From: Streptomyces sp. NRRL S-87
Lineage (GTDB): Bacteria; Actinomycetota; Actinomycetes; Streptomycetales; Streptomycetaceae
Assembly (NCBI RefSeq): GCF_000719335.1
Contig: NZ_JOGB01000022.1
Location: 39,280 to 103,279 of the forward strand
Direction of reading: 5' to 3'
Length of the DNA: 64,000 bases
Positions 26,373 through 37,769 of the stretch are shown here, one piece after another. The first letter of the stretch is position 1, and every line of letters starts with the position of its first letter. The position numbers and the translations under genes are program-made. A model generated the notes under the pieces. The model was not told the DNA's origin and searched no databases. It saw only the letters and a program-made list of their open reading frames with translations.

Positions 26373-26912
26373 TCACTTGGGCTCGTCGACGGGGCGGCGC
26401 CGCCCGTCCATGGTCTGCAGGGTCAGTTCGGGCAGGTCCTTGTGGACCACGGAGCCCGCCGCGGCCACCGCGTGCCGGCCGACCGTGACGCCGGCCAGGA
26501 CCGTGGCGCGGGCCGCGACCCAGGCGCCGTCCTCGACGGCGATGGGGGCGTTGCGGTAGCGGAAGTCGGCGGCCCGGTGGTCGTGGCTGCCGGTGCACAG
26601 CAACGCCTCCTGGGAGACGCAGACGTTCGCCCCGATGGTGATGGGCTCCAGGTTGAGCAGCCAGGCGCCCTCGCCGATCCAGGTGTGGTCGCCGACGGTG
26701 AGCTTCCACGGCCACAGGACACGGACGCGGTGCCGGATCAGCACGCCGGTACCGATGTCCGCCCCGAAGGCGCGCAGCAGCGCCACGCGCAGCCGGGCGG
26801 GGGTGAACCAGGCCATGAAGACGGTGTTCATCACGGCGAACCACAGGGCCTGCGTGAGCTTGCCGCGGCCCTTGTCGTAGCCGGCCAGCGTGAAGGCCGG
26901 AAGATTGCGCAT
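26373..26912 (-). CDS. left-handed beta-helix acyltransferase (WcaF-like)
   Basis: A 179-residue hexapeptide-repeat protein. Imperfect [LIV]-G-x4 repeats occur around FGADIGTGVLI, LTVGDHTWIGEG, ITIGANVCVSQ and VTVGRHAVAAAG. CTGSHDH carries the likely catalytic His. The overall pattern resembles WcaF/colanic-acid acetyltransferases, which O-acetylate sugars of exopolysaccharide using acetyl-CoA. It is the first gene of a two-gene operon with the GT4 glycosyltransferase and divergent from the polymerase gene, so acetylation of the same polymer is a reasonable inference. Confidence 0.88.
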   Translation of the reverse strand: MRNLPAFTLAGYDKGRGKLTQALWFAVMNTVFMAWFTPARLRVALLRAFGADIGTGVLIRHRVRVLWPWKLTVGDHTWIGEGAWLLNLEPITIGANVCVSQEALLCTGSHDHRAADFRYRNAPIAVEDGAWVAARATVLAGVTVGRHAVAAAGSVVHKDLPELTLQTMDGRRRPVDEPK

Positions 26913-27045
26913 CGAGTTCGTCCCCCCACTGGTACCTCCCCAGGCACCGGGCGTTCACATTATCGGTTCATCGGCCCGCCCATCGCCGCTGTGGACCGGG
27001 CTGGCTAGACTCTGCGCAATTGCACGAGGGCGGGGCGGGGGCACG

Positions 27046-28584
27046 GTGGCGACGGACATTCAGGGGCCCACGTCGGGCACTCCGTGGGGCTCCGGCCCGC
27101 GGCCGCCCGTACCACCCCGCCACCGCGAGGTCCCGGACGACGCGCAGTGGGGCCGGGTCACCACCCCGCGGACGCTGCTCTCGCGGGCCCTGTCGGTCCC
27201 GCTCGCGCTGGGCTTCACCGTCTTCCTGCCGCTCGTCGTCGCCTCCCAGCACGGCGCCGGCGTCCGCGACGCGGCCTTCTACCTCCAGCTCGCGCTCTGC
27301 ATGTACGCGGGCGCCCGGCTCTCGGCCATGATCCTCACCAGCCGGCGCAAGCTGCTGCAGGGCTCCTTCTGGCTGTTCGTCTACATGGCCCTGGGCGTGG
27401 CCCCGCTGGCCCAGGCGGTCCTCGGCCAGGTGCCGACCCCCGTGGTCGGGCCGCGCTCGGACCTGTCCGCGGCCATCTCGCTCATCCTGCTGGGCTGCAT
27501 CGCCTTCGACGTGGGCGCCCTGCTGGCCAGGCACCGGCCCGACCGGCGTGCGCAGGAGGAGCCGTCGGAGCCGGTGATGGTGCACCGGCGGCGGCTGCAG
27601 CTGCTGACCGTCCTCGCCTTCGGCTTCTCCGGGGTCTTCGTCCTCAAACTCGGCGGCCCGGCCGTCTTCTTCAGCAGCCGCCAGGAGATCATCGCCGGCA
27701 TCGAGGAGGCGGGCGTCTCCGCCAACGACGGCCAGGCCGGCCAGGCGTTCCTGCGCGGCTTCGGCACCGTGCCGGCGCTGCTCGCCCTGCTCATGTACGT
27801 CCGCTGGCTGGTCACCTCGACCCGGGCGCGCCGGATGCCCTCGGTGATCGCCACCACGGCCGCGCTGGCCGCGCTCAACCTGGTCGTCAACAACCCGATC
27901 TCGAACCCGCGCTACTGGTTCATGACGGTCATGTTCTCGCTGCTGTTCACCGTCTTCCCGGTGAGCGCGGCGATGTACCGGGTGGCGCTCAGCATGGGCG
28001 TCATCGCGGCGCTGCTGATCTTCCCGTTCGCCGACCGCTTCCGGTACGACGAGAAGAACTACAAGCCCGTCGAGACGACCTCGTTCCTGGAGCCCATGGC
28101 GCTCAAGGACTACGACCAGGTCGGCATGTTCGCCAACACCATCACCTTCTCGCGGTCCGGACCCGGGTTCTTCTACGGCCGCCAGCTCGCCGGATCGGTC
28201 TTCTTCGCGGTGCCGCGCTCGGTGTGGCCGGGCAAGCCGCGCGACACCGGCGTGATGGTGGGCCAGTGGATGGGTGCGGTCAACACCAACCTCTCCTCCC
28301 CCATCTGGGCCGAGCTGTGGCTGGACTTCGGCCCGGTCGGCATGGGTGCGGGCCTGCTCGGCATGGGCTACGCGGCGGCCCGCGTGGACCGTCGCTACGC
28401 CCGCCGCGCCACCCGCCGCGCCCCGCCCGGCAGCCTCATCTCGGTGGTGGTCCCCCTGGTGGCGGGCTACTCCTTCATCCTGCTCCGCGGCCCCCTCCTG
28501 CAGGCCTCCGGCCGCGTCGCCATCGCGGGGCTGTGCCTGTGGCTGGTCATGACCCACCGGACGGACAAGCGGACGCTGCGGTAG
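27046..28584 (+). CDS. Wzy-like oligosaccharide repeat-unit polymerase
   Basis: A 512-residue integral membrane protein with about 11-12 helices after a Pro-rich cytoplasmic N-terminus of about 50 residues. A large extracytoplasmic loop sits around YDEKNYKPVETTSFLEPMAL to SVWPGKPRDTGVMVG, followed by NLSSPIWAELWLDFGPVGM. This resembles the O-antigen polymerase/oligosaccharide repeat-unit polymerase family, where Arg residues in such loops act on the polymer. GTG at 27046 is preceded by GGGGG. It would polymerise the repeat units flipped by the 11205 gene product. Family members diverge strongly, so the call depends on topology plus context. Confidence 0.82.
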   Translation: MATDIQGPTSGTPWGSGPRPPVPPRHREVPDDAQWGRVTTPRTLLSRALSVPLALGFTVFLPLVVASQHGAGVRDAAFYLQLALCMYAGARLSAMILTSRRKLLQGSFWLFVYMALGVAPLAQAVLGQVPTPVVGPRSDLSAAISLILLGCIAFDVGALLARHRPDRRAQEEPSEPVMVHRRRLQLLTVLAFGFSGVFVLKLGGPAVFFSSRQEIIAGIEEAGVSANDGQAGQAFLRGFGTVPALLALLMYVRWLVTSTRARRMPSVIATTAALAALNLVVNNPISNPRYWFMTVMFSLLFTVFPVSAAMYRVALSMGVIAALLIFPFADRFRYDEKNYKPVETTSFLEPMALKDYDQVGMFANTITFSRSGPGFFYGRQLAGSVFFAVPRSVWPGKPRDTGVMVGQWMGAVNTNLSSPIWAELWLDFGPVGMGAGLLGMGYAAARVDRRYARRATRRAPPGSLISVVVPLVAGYSFILLRGPLLQASGRVAIAGLCLWLVMTHRTDKRTLR

Positions 28585-28650
28585 GCGGTGGGGGTGGGGG
28601 CTGGCGGTCAGGCCCGCCTGAGTGTGGTGGCCGGGGGCTTCGGTGGGCTG

Positions 28651-28680
28651 GCTTCGGAGGTGGGTCCCGTGGTGTGTGGG
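28651..28680 (+). repeat. dispersed GTGGTGTGTGGG element, copy 1
   Basis: GCTTCGGAGGTGGG followed by TCCCGTGGTGTGTGGG. Together with copy 2 it forms a perfect 16-bp inverted repeat (28665-28680 with 28690-28705, 9-nt loop), downstream of the polymerase gene. Confidence 0.8.
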
Positions 28681-28689
28681 GGAGGCGGA

Positions 28690-28723
28690 CCCACACACCA
28701 CGGGACGGACGGACCCCGAAGCG
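28690..28723 (-). repeat. dispersed GTGGTGTGTGGG element, copy 2 (inverted)
   Basis: Read on the minus strand this is CGCTTCGGGGTCC, then GTCCGTCCCGTGGTGTGTGGG in part, matching the copies near 58.7 and 63.9 kb. It is the other arm of the hairpin with copy 1. Confidence 0.8.
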
Positions 28724-28782
28724 GGGGCCGGCACGGATCAGAACCCCCACCCCACGAGCCGGACGACCAGGACCGGAGAGCC

Positions 28783-28817
28783 GGGGCGGGGCGAGCCCCC
28801 CGGAGGAGCCCCGCCCC
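28783..28817. terminator. stem-loop at the 3' end of glgP
   Basis: GGGGCGGGGC (28783-28792) and GCCCCGCCCC (28808-28817), a 10-bp stem with a 15-nt loop, 11 bp beyond the glgP stop. Confidence 0.7.
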
Positions 28818-28827
28818 GCCCGACCCC

Positions 28828-31488
28828 TCAGCGCAACGTCATCCCCGTCCCCGTCCCCCGGTCCGACGCCGCTTCCGGCGGGGACGCCACCAGCCCCAGC
28901 TCCGCCGGGGTGGCCAGCAGAGGATGGGCCGGCAGGATCCGGACCGTGTACCCGAACGGCCCGGTGCGGTCGAGGGCGAGCGGCCCCTCGTACAGCAGCC
29001 GTCCCTCCAGGTCCGGCCCGCCCGCGGGCTTGAGCGGGAAGGCCCGCGCGTCCGAGATGACGTCCTCGGAGTCGACCCGGCCGGCCAGGGCCTGCACCTC
29101 GACCTCGTCCGTGCCGAGGTCGCCCAGGCTCACCCGGACGCGCAGGGTCAGGGTCGCCCCGAGTTCGGCCGTGCCGTTGACCGGGGCCGCGGCCAGGGCC
29201 TCGACGTGGCCCACGGCGACCCCGGGCCAGGCCGCCCGGACACGCCGCTTCCACTCGGCCAGTTCGCGGGCCGGCTCCGGGCCGAGGGCCCGGTGCGCGC
29301 GGGCTGCGGGCTCGTACAACCGCTCCACGTACTCCCGCACCATGCGCCCCGCGAGCACCTTCGGTCCCAGTGAGACCAGGGTGCGCCGCACCATCTCGAT
29401 CCACCGCCCGGGCAGGCCCCCGGCCGCCCCCGGTCCACCGGCCGTGCGGTCGTAGAACCGGGGCGCCACCCGCTTCTCGACCAGCTCGTAGAGGGCCGCC
29501 GCCTCCAGGTCGTCGCGGCGGTCCTCGTCCGTGCCGGCGCCGTCGGCGGTGGGGATGGCCCAGCCGAAGTCCGGCTCGTACCACTCGTCCCACCAGCCGT
29601 CCAGGACCGAGAGGTTCAGGCAGCCGTTGAGCGCCGCCTTCATGCCGGACGTGCCGCAGGCCTCCAGCGGGCGCAGCGGGTTGTTCAGCCACACGTCGCA
29701 GCCGGGGTACAGCTTCTGGGCCATGGCCATGCCGTAGTCCGGCAGGAACACGATCCGGTGCCGCACCCGCGGGTCGTCCGCGAACCGCACCAGCTCCTGC
29801 ACCAGCCGCTTGCCCCCGTCGTCGGCCGGGTGCGCCTTGCCGGCCACCACGATCTGCACCGGGCGGTCGGGGTCCAGCAGCAGCCGGCGCAGCCGCTCCG
29901 GGTCGCGCAGCATCAGCGTCAGCCGCTTGTACGACGGCACCCGGCGAGCGAACCCGATGGTGAGCACGTCGGGGTCGAGGACCGTGTCGATCCAGCCGAG
30001 TTCGGCCGCGCCGGCGCCGCGCTGGCGCCAGGAGGCGCGCAGTCGCTCCCGTACCTCCTGCACCAGTTGTTCGCGCAGCACCCGGCGCAGGTCCCAGATC
30101 TGTCCGTCCGGGATGTCGGCCACCGCGTCCCAGCGCTCGCTGCCGCCGACGGTGAGCGCGTCCTCCGCGCGTCCGGCGCCGACCTGCCGGGCGCCCAGCC
30201 GCATCACCTCGGGGGCGACCCAGGTCGGTGCGTGCACCCCGTTGGTGACGGAGGTGATGGGGACGTCCGCCGGGTCGAACCCGGGCCACAGCCCGGCGAA
30301 CATCTCCCGGCTGACGGCCCCGTGGAGGGTGGAGACGCCGTTGGCGCGCTGGGCCAGCCGCAGTCCCATCACCGCCATGTTGAAGACGCCCGGGTCGCCG
30401 CCCCCGTACGTCTCCAGGCCGAGCTCCAGGATCCGGTCCACCGGGATCCCGGCGAGCTCGCCGTCGTCGCCGAAGTGCCGGGCCACCAGCGCCCGGTCGA
30501 AGCGGTCGATGCCGGCGGGGACGGGGGTGTGGGTGGTGAAGACGGTGCCCGCCCGGACCGCCTCCAGGGCGGCGTCGAAGCCCAGCCCCTGCCCGGCCAG
30601 TTCCCTTATGCGCTCCAGGCCCAGGAACCCGGCGTGCCCCTCGTTGGTGTGGAACACCTCGGGCTCGGGGTGGCCGGTCAGGGCGCAGTACGCCCGGACC
30701 GCCCGCACCCCGCCGATGCCGAGCAGCATCTCCTGGAGCAGCCGGTGTTCGCCGCCGCCTCCGTAGAGGCGGTCGGTCACCTCGCGGGCGGCGGTGTCGT
30801 TCTCCTCGACCTGGGAGTCGAGGAGGAGCAGCGGGACCCGGCCGACCCGGGCCTGCCAGACGTGGGCGTGCAGGGTGCGGCCGCCGGGCAGCTGGAGGTC
30901 GATGCGGCAGGGTTCGCCGTCGGGTCCGCGCAGCAGGCTCAGGGGCAGCTCGTCGGGGTCGAGGACGGGGTAGTGCTCCTGCTGCCAGCCGTCCCGGGAC
31001 AGGGACTGCCGGAAGTACCCGTGCCGGTAGAGCAGACCGACGCCGACCAGCGGGACGCCGAGGTCGCTGGCGGCCTTGAGGTGGTCCCCGGCGAGGATGC
31101 CCAGGCCGCCGGAGTACTGGGGCAGGGCCGCGGTGATGCCGAACTCGGGCGAGAAGTAGGCGACGGCGGCGGGGAGTTCCGCGGCCCGTTCGTGGGTCTG
31201 GTACCAGCGGTCGCTGCGCAGGTAGTCGTCGAGGTCGGCGGCGGCGGCGGTGAGCCGGCGCACGAAGCGGCGGTCCCGCGCCAGCTCGGCGAGCCGGCCG
31301 GGGGACACGCTGCCGAGGAGGCGGACGGGGTCGCCGCCCGCGGCGCGCCAGCCCTCGGGGTCGACGGACTGGAAGAGCTCCCGGGTCTCCGCGTGCCAGG
31401 ACCAGCGCAGGTTGCGCGCGAGGCCGTGCAGTGGCCGGAGGGGTTCCGGAAGGACGGGGCGGACGGTGAATCGACGGATGGCCTTCAT
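28828..31488 (-). CDS. glgP: alpha-glucan (glycogen) phosphorylase
   Basis: An 886-residue GT35 phosphorylase of the long actinobacterial type. It opens with an N-terminal segment (PLHGLARNLRWSWHAETREL) found in this subgroup. YFSPEFGITAALPQYSGGLGILAGDHLKAASDLGVPL is the conserved N-terminal domain, split here only in description. The pyridoxal-phosphate Lys is K617 in GTSGMKAALNG, followed by LDGWWDEWY. It removes glucose units from alpha-1,4-glucan as glucose 1-phosphate. It is divergent from glgE, 863 bp apart, so breakdown and synthesis genes face away from one another and may be separately controlled. Confidence 0.96.
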   Translation of the reverse strand: MKAIRRFTVRPVLPEPLRPLHGLARNLRWSWHAETRELFQSVDPEGWRAAGGDPVRLLGSVSPGRLAELARDRRFVRRLTAAAADLDDYLRSDRWYQTHERAAELPAAVAYFSPEFGITAALPQYSGGLGILAGDHLKAASDLGVPLVGVGLLYRHGYFRQSLSRDGWQQEHYPVLDPDELPLSLLRGPDGEPCRIDLQLPGGRTLHAHVWQARVGRVPLLLLDSQVEENDTAAREVTDRLYGGGGEHRLLQEMLLGIGGVRAVRAYCALTGHPEPEVFHTNEGHAGFLGLERIRELAGQGLGFDAALEAVRAGTVFTTHTPVPAGIDRFDRALVARHFGDDGELAGIPVDRILELGLETYGGGDPGVFNMAVMGLRLAQRANGVSTLHGAVSREMFAGLWPGFDPADVPITSVTNGVHAPTWVAPEVMRLGARQVGAGRAEDALTVGGSERWDAVADIPDGQIWDLRRVLREQLVQEVRERLRASWRQRGAGAAELGWIDTVLDPDVLTIGFARRVPSYKRLTLMLRDPERLRRLLLDPDRPVQIVVAGKAHPADDGGKRLVQELVRFADDPRVRHRIVFLPDYGMAMAQKLYPGCDVWLNNPLRPLEACGTSGMKAALNGCLNLSVLDGWWDEWYEPDFGWAIPTADGAGTDEDRRDDLEAAALYELVEKRVAPRFYDRTAGGPGAAGGLPGRWIEMVRRTLVSLGPKVLAGRMVREYVERLYEPAARAHRALGPEPARELAEWKRRVRAAWPGVAVGHVEALAAAPVNGTAELGATLTLRVRVSLGDLGTDEVEVQALAGRVDSEDVISDARAFPLKPAGGPDLEGRLLYEGPLALDRTGPFGYTVRILPAHPLLATPAELGLVASPPEAASDRGTGTGMTLR

Positions 31489-32351
31489 CGGATTTCTCCC
31501 AGGAGACCGCGGCCGTCAGGCCGGGGAGGAACAGGACCGTGAAGCGGCGCCGTCAAACGGCGGGATTTCTCGTGCATATGGCCTGACCTGCGTTGTCGGC
31601 GATTGTCAGTGGCGAGGAATGCAGCTGGACCGGTGAGGTCCGGCGGGTGTGGAGGCTCCTGCCGTCACCCGGAAGGGCGGCAGCGCGCGGGGCGGCCCCG
31701 CGGGGCCGCGTCAGACGACTATTCGGCGGCGCGCGGCTGCGCGGCGGCGGGCGGCTGGGGCGGGAAGGGCACCCGCACCCGGCACGGCGACCGGCATCGT
31801 CAACCTCGCTACTCCGTCGGACGGGGGGAATTCCTGGGGCCGCCGTCTCGGGCGGGACCGGCGCCGGCAGGCCAGTGGGCATGCAGGGCTCCAGCCAAGC
31901 AGACGGGCGGCGGGACGGGGCGGGCGAAACGCAGGGCGGCCCGCGCCGTCTTCCCGGCGGTCCGGCCACCGCCCGGCCCGGGACCCCGTCGACGGACCTG
32001 TAGCGCAAAGGACCTGGCCCCCCAAGTGTCCGGTCGGGACGAGAGGTTGACCCTTCGACGGTATCCGCGTCGAACCTCCGGCAATCCCAGTACGTACGAG
32101 TAGTTGACCCGAAGACCGGATTGCTCCGCGCGGATTGGGGAAGGGCTGACCGCGTACGGCGCGAGACAGTCGGCGCACGGCTCACCCGCCCCCCACTTCC
32201 CGCCACCCGAGTGAACGCGGACAGGAGCGGCCATGCCCGCACTTCAGCCGTCGGCCGAGCGGCTAGAAACAGAGCGAACAGAGCGCGTGCCGGAGTTCGT
32301 GGCCCGGCCGCGTCCCGTACCAGGTCCCCCGAACCACCCCCAGGTGAGGTC
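31489..32351. other. 863-bp intergenic region between glgP and glgE
   Basis: Several short overlapping frames exist here on both strands, but none has a recognisable family, a good ribosome site or strand-consistent codon bias, so I call no gene. The region must contain the promoters of both glgP and glgE. A TTGACC at about 32103 and the palindromic GTACGTAC at about 32092 are possible promoter and operator elements. An untranslated leader or small RNA cannot be excluded. Confidence 0.4.
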
Positions 32352-34360
32352 ATGATCGGTCGCATTCCCGTGCTGGACGTCCGCCCTGCCGTCGATTGCG
32401 GCGCAAGGCCCGCGAAAGCGGTGGTGGACGAGGTTTTCGAGGTGTCGGCGACGGTGTTCCGCGAGGGGCACGAGGCGGTGGCGGCCCACCTGGTGCTGCG
32501 CGATCCCGCGGGGCGGGAGCAGCCGCCGGTGCCGATGCGGGAGCTGGCCCCCGGCACCGACCGGTGGGGGGCCCGGATCTCCGCGCCGGCCGAGGGCAGG
32601 TGGACGTACACCGTCGAGGCGTGGAGCGATCCGCTCGCCAGCTGGCGGCACACGGCCGGCATCAAGATCCCGGCGGGGATGGACACGGAACTGGTGCTGA
32701 TGGAGGGCGCCGAGCTCTACGAGCGGGCCGCCGGCCAGGTGCCGAAGAAGGACGGGCGGGAGCTGGTGCTGGCGGCGCTCGACGCGCTGCGGGCCGAGGA
32801 CCGGGCCGCCGGGGAGCGGCTGGCGGCGGCGCTGGAGCCGGCGGTGCTGGCGGTGCTGGCGCGCTACCCGGTGCGGGAGCTGGTGTCGGCGTCCAAGGCA
32901 CTGCCGTTGCTGGTGGAGCGCAAGCGGGCGCTGTTCGGCTCGTGGTACGAGATGTTCCCGCGCTCGGAGGGGGCGGTGCTGCCCACGGGCAACCGGCGGA
33001 AGCCGAGGAGCGGGACGTTCAGGACGGCGGCGGAGCGGCTGCCCGCCGTCGCGGCGATGGGCTTCGACGTCGTCTACCTGCCGCCCATCCACCCCATCGG
33101 CACCACCTTCCGCAAGGGTCCCAACAACGCGCTGAAGGCGAGCCGCTGGGACGTGGGCGTGCCGTGGGCGATCGGCTCGCCGGAGGGCGGGCACGACGCG
33201 GTGCACCCGGACCTGGGGACGATCGAGGACTTCGACCGGTTCGTGGCGCGGGCCGCGGAGCTGCGGCTGGAGATCGCGCTGGACTTCGCGCTGCAGTGCT
33301 CGCCGGACCACCCGTGGGTGGAGAAGCACCCGGAGTGGTTCCGGCAACGGCCGGACGGGACGATCGCGTACGCGGAGAATCCGCCGAAGAAGTACCAGGA
33401 CATCTATCCGATCGACTTCGACCGGGACATGGACGGCCTGGTCGAGGAGACGGTACGGATCCTGCGGTACTGGATGGACCACGGGGTGCGCATCTTCCGG
33501 GTGGACAATCCGCACACGAAGCCGGTGGTGTTCTGGGAACGGGTCATCGCGGAAGTCAACACGAGCGATCCGGACGTCATCTTCCTGGCGGAGGCCTTCA
33601 CCCGCCCCGCGATGATGCGCGCACTGGCCTCGGTGGGCTTCCAGCAGTCGTACACGTACTTCACCTGGCGCAACTCGAAGGCGGAGCTGACCGAGTACCT
33701 GACCGAGCTGGCGGGCGAGGAGTCGGCGCCCGTGATGCGGCCCAACCTCTTCGTGAACACCCCTGACATCCTGCACGCCTACCTCCAGCAGGGCGGCCGT
33801 CCGGCCTTCGAGGTGCGCGCGGTGCTGGCCGCGACGCTCTCGCCCACCTGGGGCGTCTACGCCGGCTACGAGCTGTGCGAGAACACACCGGTCAAGGAGG
33901 GCAGCGAGGAGTACCTGGACTCCGAGAAGTACCAGCTGCGTCCGCGCGACTGGGCGGCGGCCGACCGGGAGGGGCGTACGATCGCTCCCCTGATCACCTC
34001 GCTGAACCGGCTGCGGCGGCGCAATCCGGCCCTGCAGCAGTTGCGCGACCTGCATTTCCACAGCACCGACAACGACCAGGTGATCGCCTACTCGAAGACC
34101 GCGCAGACCCCGTCCGGCCGCAACACCGTGCTGGTCGTCGTCAACCTGGACCCGCACCACACCCAGGAGGCGACCGTCTCGTTGGACATGCCGGTACTCG
34201 GCCTCGACTGGCACGGGTCCCTCGCGGTGCGCGACGAGCTCACCGGCGACACCTACTACTGGGGCAGGGCGAACTACGTGCGGCTCGAACCGGGCCGGAC
34301 GCCCGCGCACGTACTGACGGCCCTGCGACCGTCCCCGCCGATCGGAGGGTCACCCACCTC

Positions 34361-34364
<4 letters not shown>
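32352..34364 (+). CDS. glgE: maltose 1-phosphate maltosyltransferase
   Basis: A 670-residue GH13_3 enzyme of the expected length. An N-terminal beta domain (about 1-115) and helical insert precede the catalytic barrel. The nucleophile is D385 in [14 protein letters not shown], a GlgE-specific context, and the acid/base is E414 in [24 protein letters not shown] and SYTYFTWRN are also GlgE hallmarks. It elongates alpha-1,4-glucan using maltose 1-phosphate as donor. ATG follows AGGTGAGGTC. An in-frame upstream extension to 32121 is Arg-rich and unlike the family, so I reject it. The stop overlaps the treS start. Confidence 0.96.
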
Positions 34365-36079
<1,715 letters not shown>

Positions 36080-36084
36080 CCGAG

Positions 36085-36109
36085 GGGTCGGCCGCCGCCC
36101 GCGGCCGAC
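36085..36109 (+). terminator. stem-loop between treS and mak
   Basis: Perfect 10-bp arms GGTCGGCCGC and GCGGCCGACC, 5 bp after the treS stop. In a 184-bp gap of an otherwise tight gene string it may attenuate or process the transcript. Confidence 0.55.
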
Positions 36110-36263
36110 CTCACCAAGTGCGCGACGGTGCGCGGCGAATGGGTCAATCGCCGTCCCTGTAGGACCATCCTGACCCGACACTCGCACACGACCGGACAGC
36201 AACTGCCGTGATCCGGGACACTCTGCGCATTCCGAGGCCGCCCCGGGGAAAGGACGCGAAGCC

Positions 36264-37769
36264 ATGTCGGAGGCTGCATCCGCCCGGGCGCTGATCCCGC
36301 TGCTGCGCGGCTGGCTGCCGCGCCAGCGGTGGTTCGCCGGCAAGGGCAGGCCGCTCACGCGGATCGAGGTGGTCTCGGCAGCGGACCTGCTGCCGCCGGG
36401 GGTCTCCCCGCGGCTGCTGCACCTGCTGGTGGACGTCGACGGGGACACCTACCAACTGCTCCTGGGCCTGCGCGCCACCCTGCCCCCCGCCCTCGCGCCC
36501 GCCCTCATCGGGCGGGTCGGCCCGGACGCGGACCCGGGCCCGTACGCCGGGCTGACGGTGTACGAGGGGCTGGGCGACCCGCGGCTGGCGGGCCTGCTGC
36601 TGGAGCGGCTGCGCACGCCGGGCGCGCTCGGACCGCTGCGCTTCGGGCACGACCCGGGCGCGGCGATCCCGGCCGGGCTGACGGCCCGGCCGCTGTCGGG
36701 CGAGCAGTCCAACTCGTCCCTGATCTACGGGGACGCGTACATCCTGAAGGTCTTCCGGCGGGTGGGGCCCGGCACCAACCCGGACCTCGAACTGCCCAGA
36801 GCACTGGCCGGCGCGGGCTGCACCAGGGTGCCGGCGCCGGTCGCCTGGTACGAGGCGGAGCTGCCGGGCGTCGCCGAACCGCTCACGCTGGGCGTGCTCC
36901 AGCCGTACCTGCGCGGCTCGGACGACGGCTGGCAGCTCGCGCTGCGCCGGCTGGGCTCCGGGCTGCCGTTCAGCGACGAGGCGTACGCGCTCGGCCGGGC
37001 CACCGCCGAGGTGCACAGCGCGCTGGCCGAGGCCCTGCCCACGGTACGGCTCGGGCCGGCCGAGACGGCCCGGCTGGCGGCGGCGATGACGCAGCGGCTG
37101 GCGGCCACCGTGCGCGAGGTGCCCGCGCTGCGCCCGTACGAGGCCGGGCTGCGGGCCGCGTTCGACGCGCTCGCGATGGCCCCGGGCGGGCCGAGCGGGC
37201 GCGGCGGGCGGGCCCAGCGGATCCACGGCGACCTGCACCTGGGGCAGACCCTGCGGGCGGTGGACGGCACCTGGCGGCTGATCGACTTCGAGGGCGAGCC
37301 GGCCCGGCCCCTGGCCGACCGGCGCAGCCCGGAGCCGGCGGTGAAGGACGTGGCGGGCATGCTGCGCTCCTTCGACTACGCGGCCCGCTCGCACGAGCCG
37401 TGGTCCCCGGCCTGGGCGGAGGCCTGCCGCGGCGCGTTCTGCGCCGGGTACGCGGCGACCACCGGCCGGGACCCGCGGGAGGACCCGGTGCTGCTGCGGG
37501 CCTTCGAGACGGACAAGGCCGTGTACGAGGCCCGCTACGAGTACCGGCACCGGCCCGACTGGCTGCACGTGCCGATGGCGGCGATCCGGCGACTGGCGGC
37601 GGGCGGCGAGGCGGCCGTCAACCCGGTCACCTCGCGCGCCCCGAGCGACCGGCCGCCGCGGCGCACGGGCGCCCCGGGCCCGGCCCGCCCGGCGTCGAAC
37701 CCCATGCCCACCCAGAGCTCCCTCCCCACCCCACACCGCCCGCAGCCCCCGAGGAGGCCGCACACGTGA
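36264..37769 (+). CDS. mak: maltokinase
   Basis: A 501-residue kinase of the aminoglycoside-phosphotransferase fold, the size and pattern of actinobacterial maltokinases (Pep2). The N-terminus [12 protein letters not shown] is a maltokinase hallmark. The catalytic loop is [11 protein letters not shown] (about 324-334), followed by [18 protein letters not shown], where the Asp binds magnesium. It phosphorylates maltose at C1 with ATP to give the GlgE donor. The last 50 residues are a Pro/Arg-rich tail. A GGAAAGGAC region precedes the ATG at 36264. The stop overlaps the glgB GTG, so the two are coupled. Confidence 0.93.
   Translation: MSEAASARALIPLLRGWLPRQRWFAGKGRPLTRIEVVSAADLLPPGVSPRLLHLLVDVDGDTYQLLLGLRATLPPALAPALIGRVGPDADPGPYAGLTVYEGLGDPRLAGLLLERLRTPGALGPLRFGHDPGAAIPAGLTARPLSGEQSNSSLIYGDAYILKVFRRVGPGTNPDLELPRALAGAGCTRVPAPVAWYEAELPGVAEPLTLGVLQPYLRGSDDGWQLALRRLGSGLPFSDEAYALGRATAEVHSALAEALPTVRLGPAETARLAAAMTQRLAATVREVPALRPYEAGLRAAFDALAMAPGGPSGRGGRAQRIHGDLHLGQTLRAVDGTWRLIDFEGEPARPLADRRSPEPAVKDVAGMLRSFDYAARSHEPWSPAWAEACRGAFCAGYAATTGRDPREDPVLLRAFETDKAVYEARYEYRHRPDWLHVPMAAIRRLAAGGEAAVNPVTSRAPSDRPPRRTGAPGPARPASNPMPTQSSLPTPHRPQPPRRPHT

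Noticed and set aside
26208..27008. Plus-strand frame across the acyltransferase and glycosyltransferase starts
   Set aside because: Antisense to two motif-supported genes; Gly/Arg/Asp-rich.
28651..28723. Inverted GTGGTGTGTGGG repeat considered as the ends of an insertion sequence
   Set aside because: Only 9 bp separate the arms, there is no transposase gene in the window and no target-site duplication is visible.
31553..32686. Minus-strand frame of 377 codons in the glgP-glgE gap and several shorter frames nearby
   Set aside because: It overlaps the start of glgE, is Ser/Arg/Pro-rich and has no ribosome site or family. I leave the gap as regulatory.
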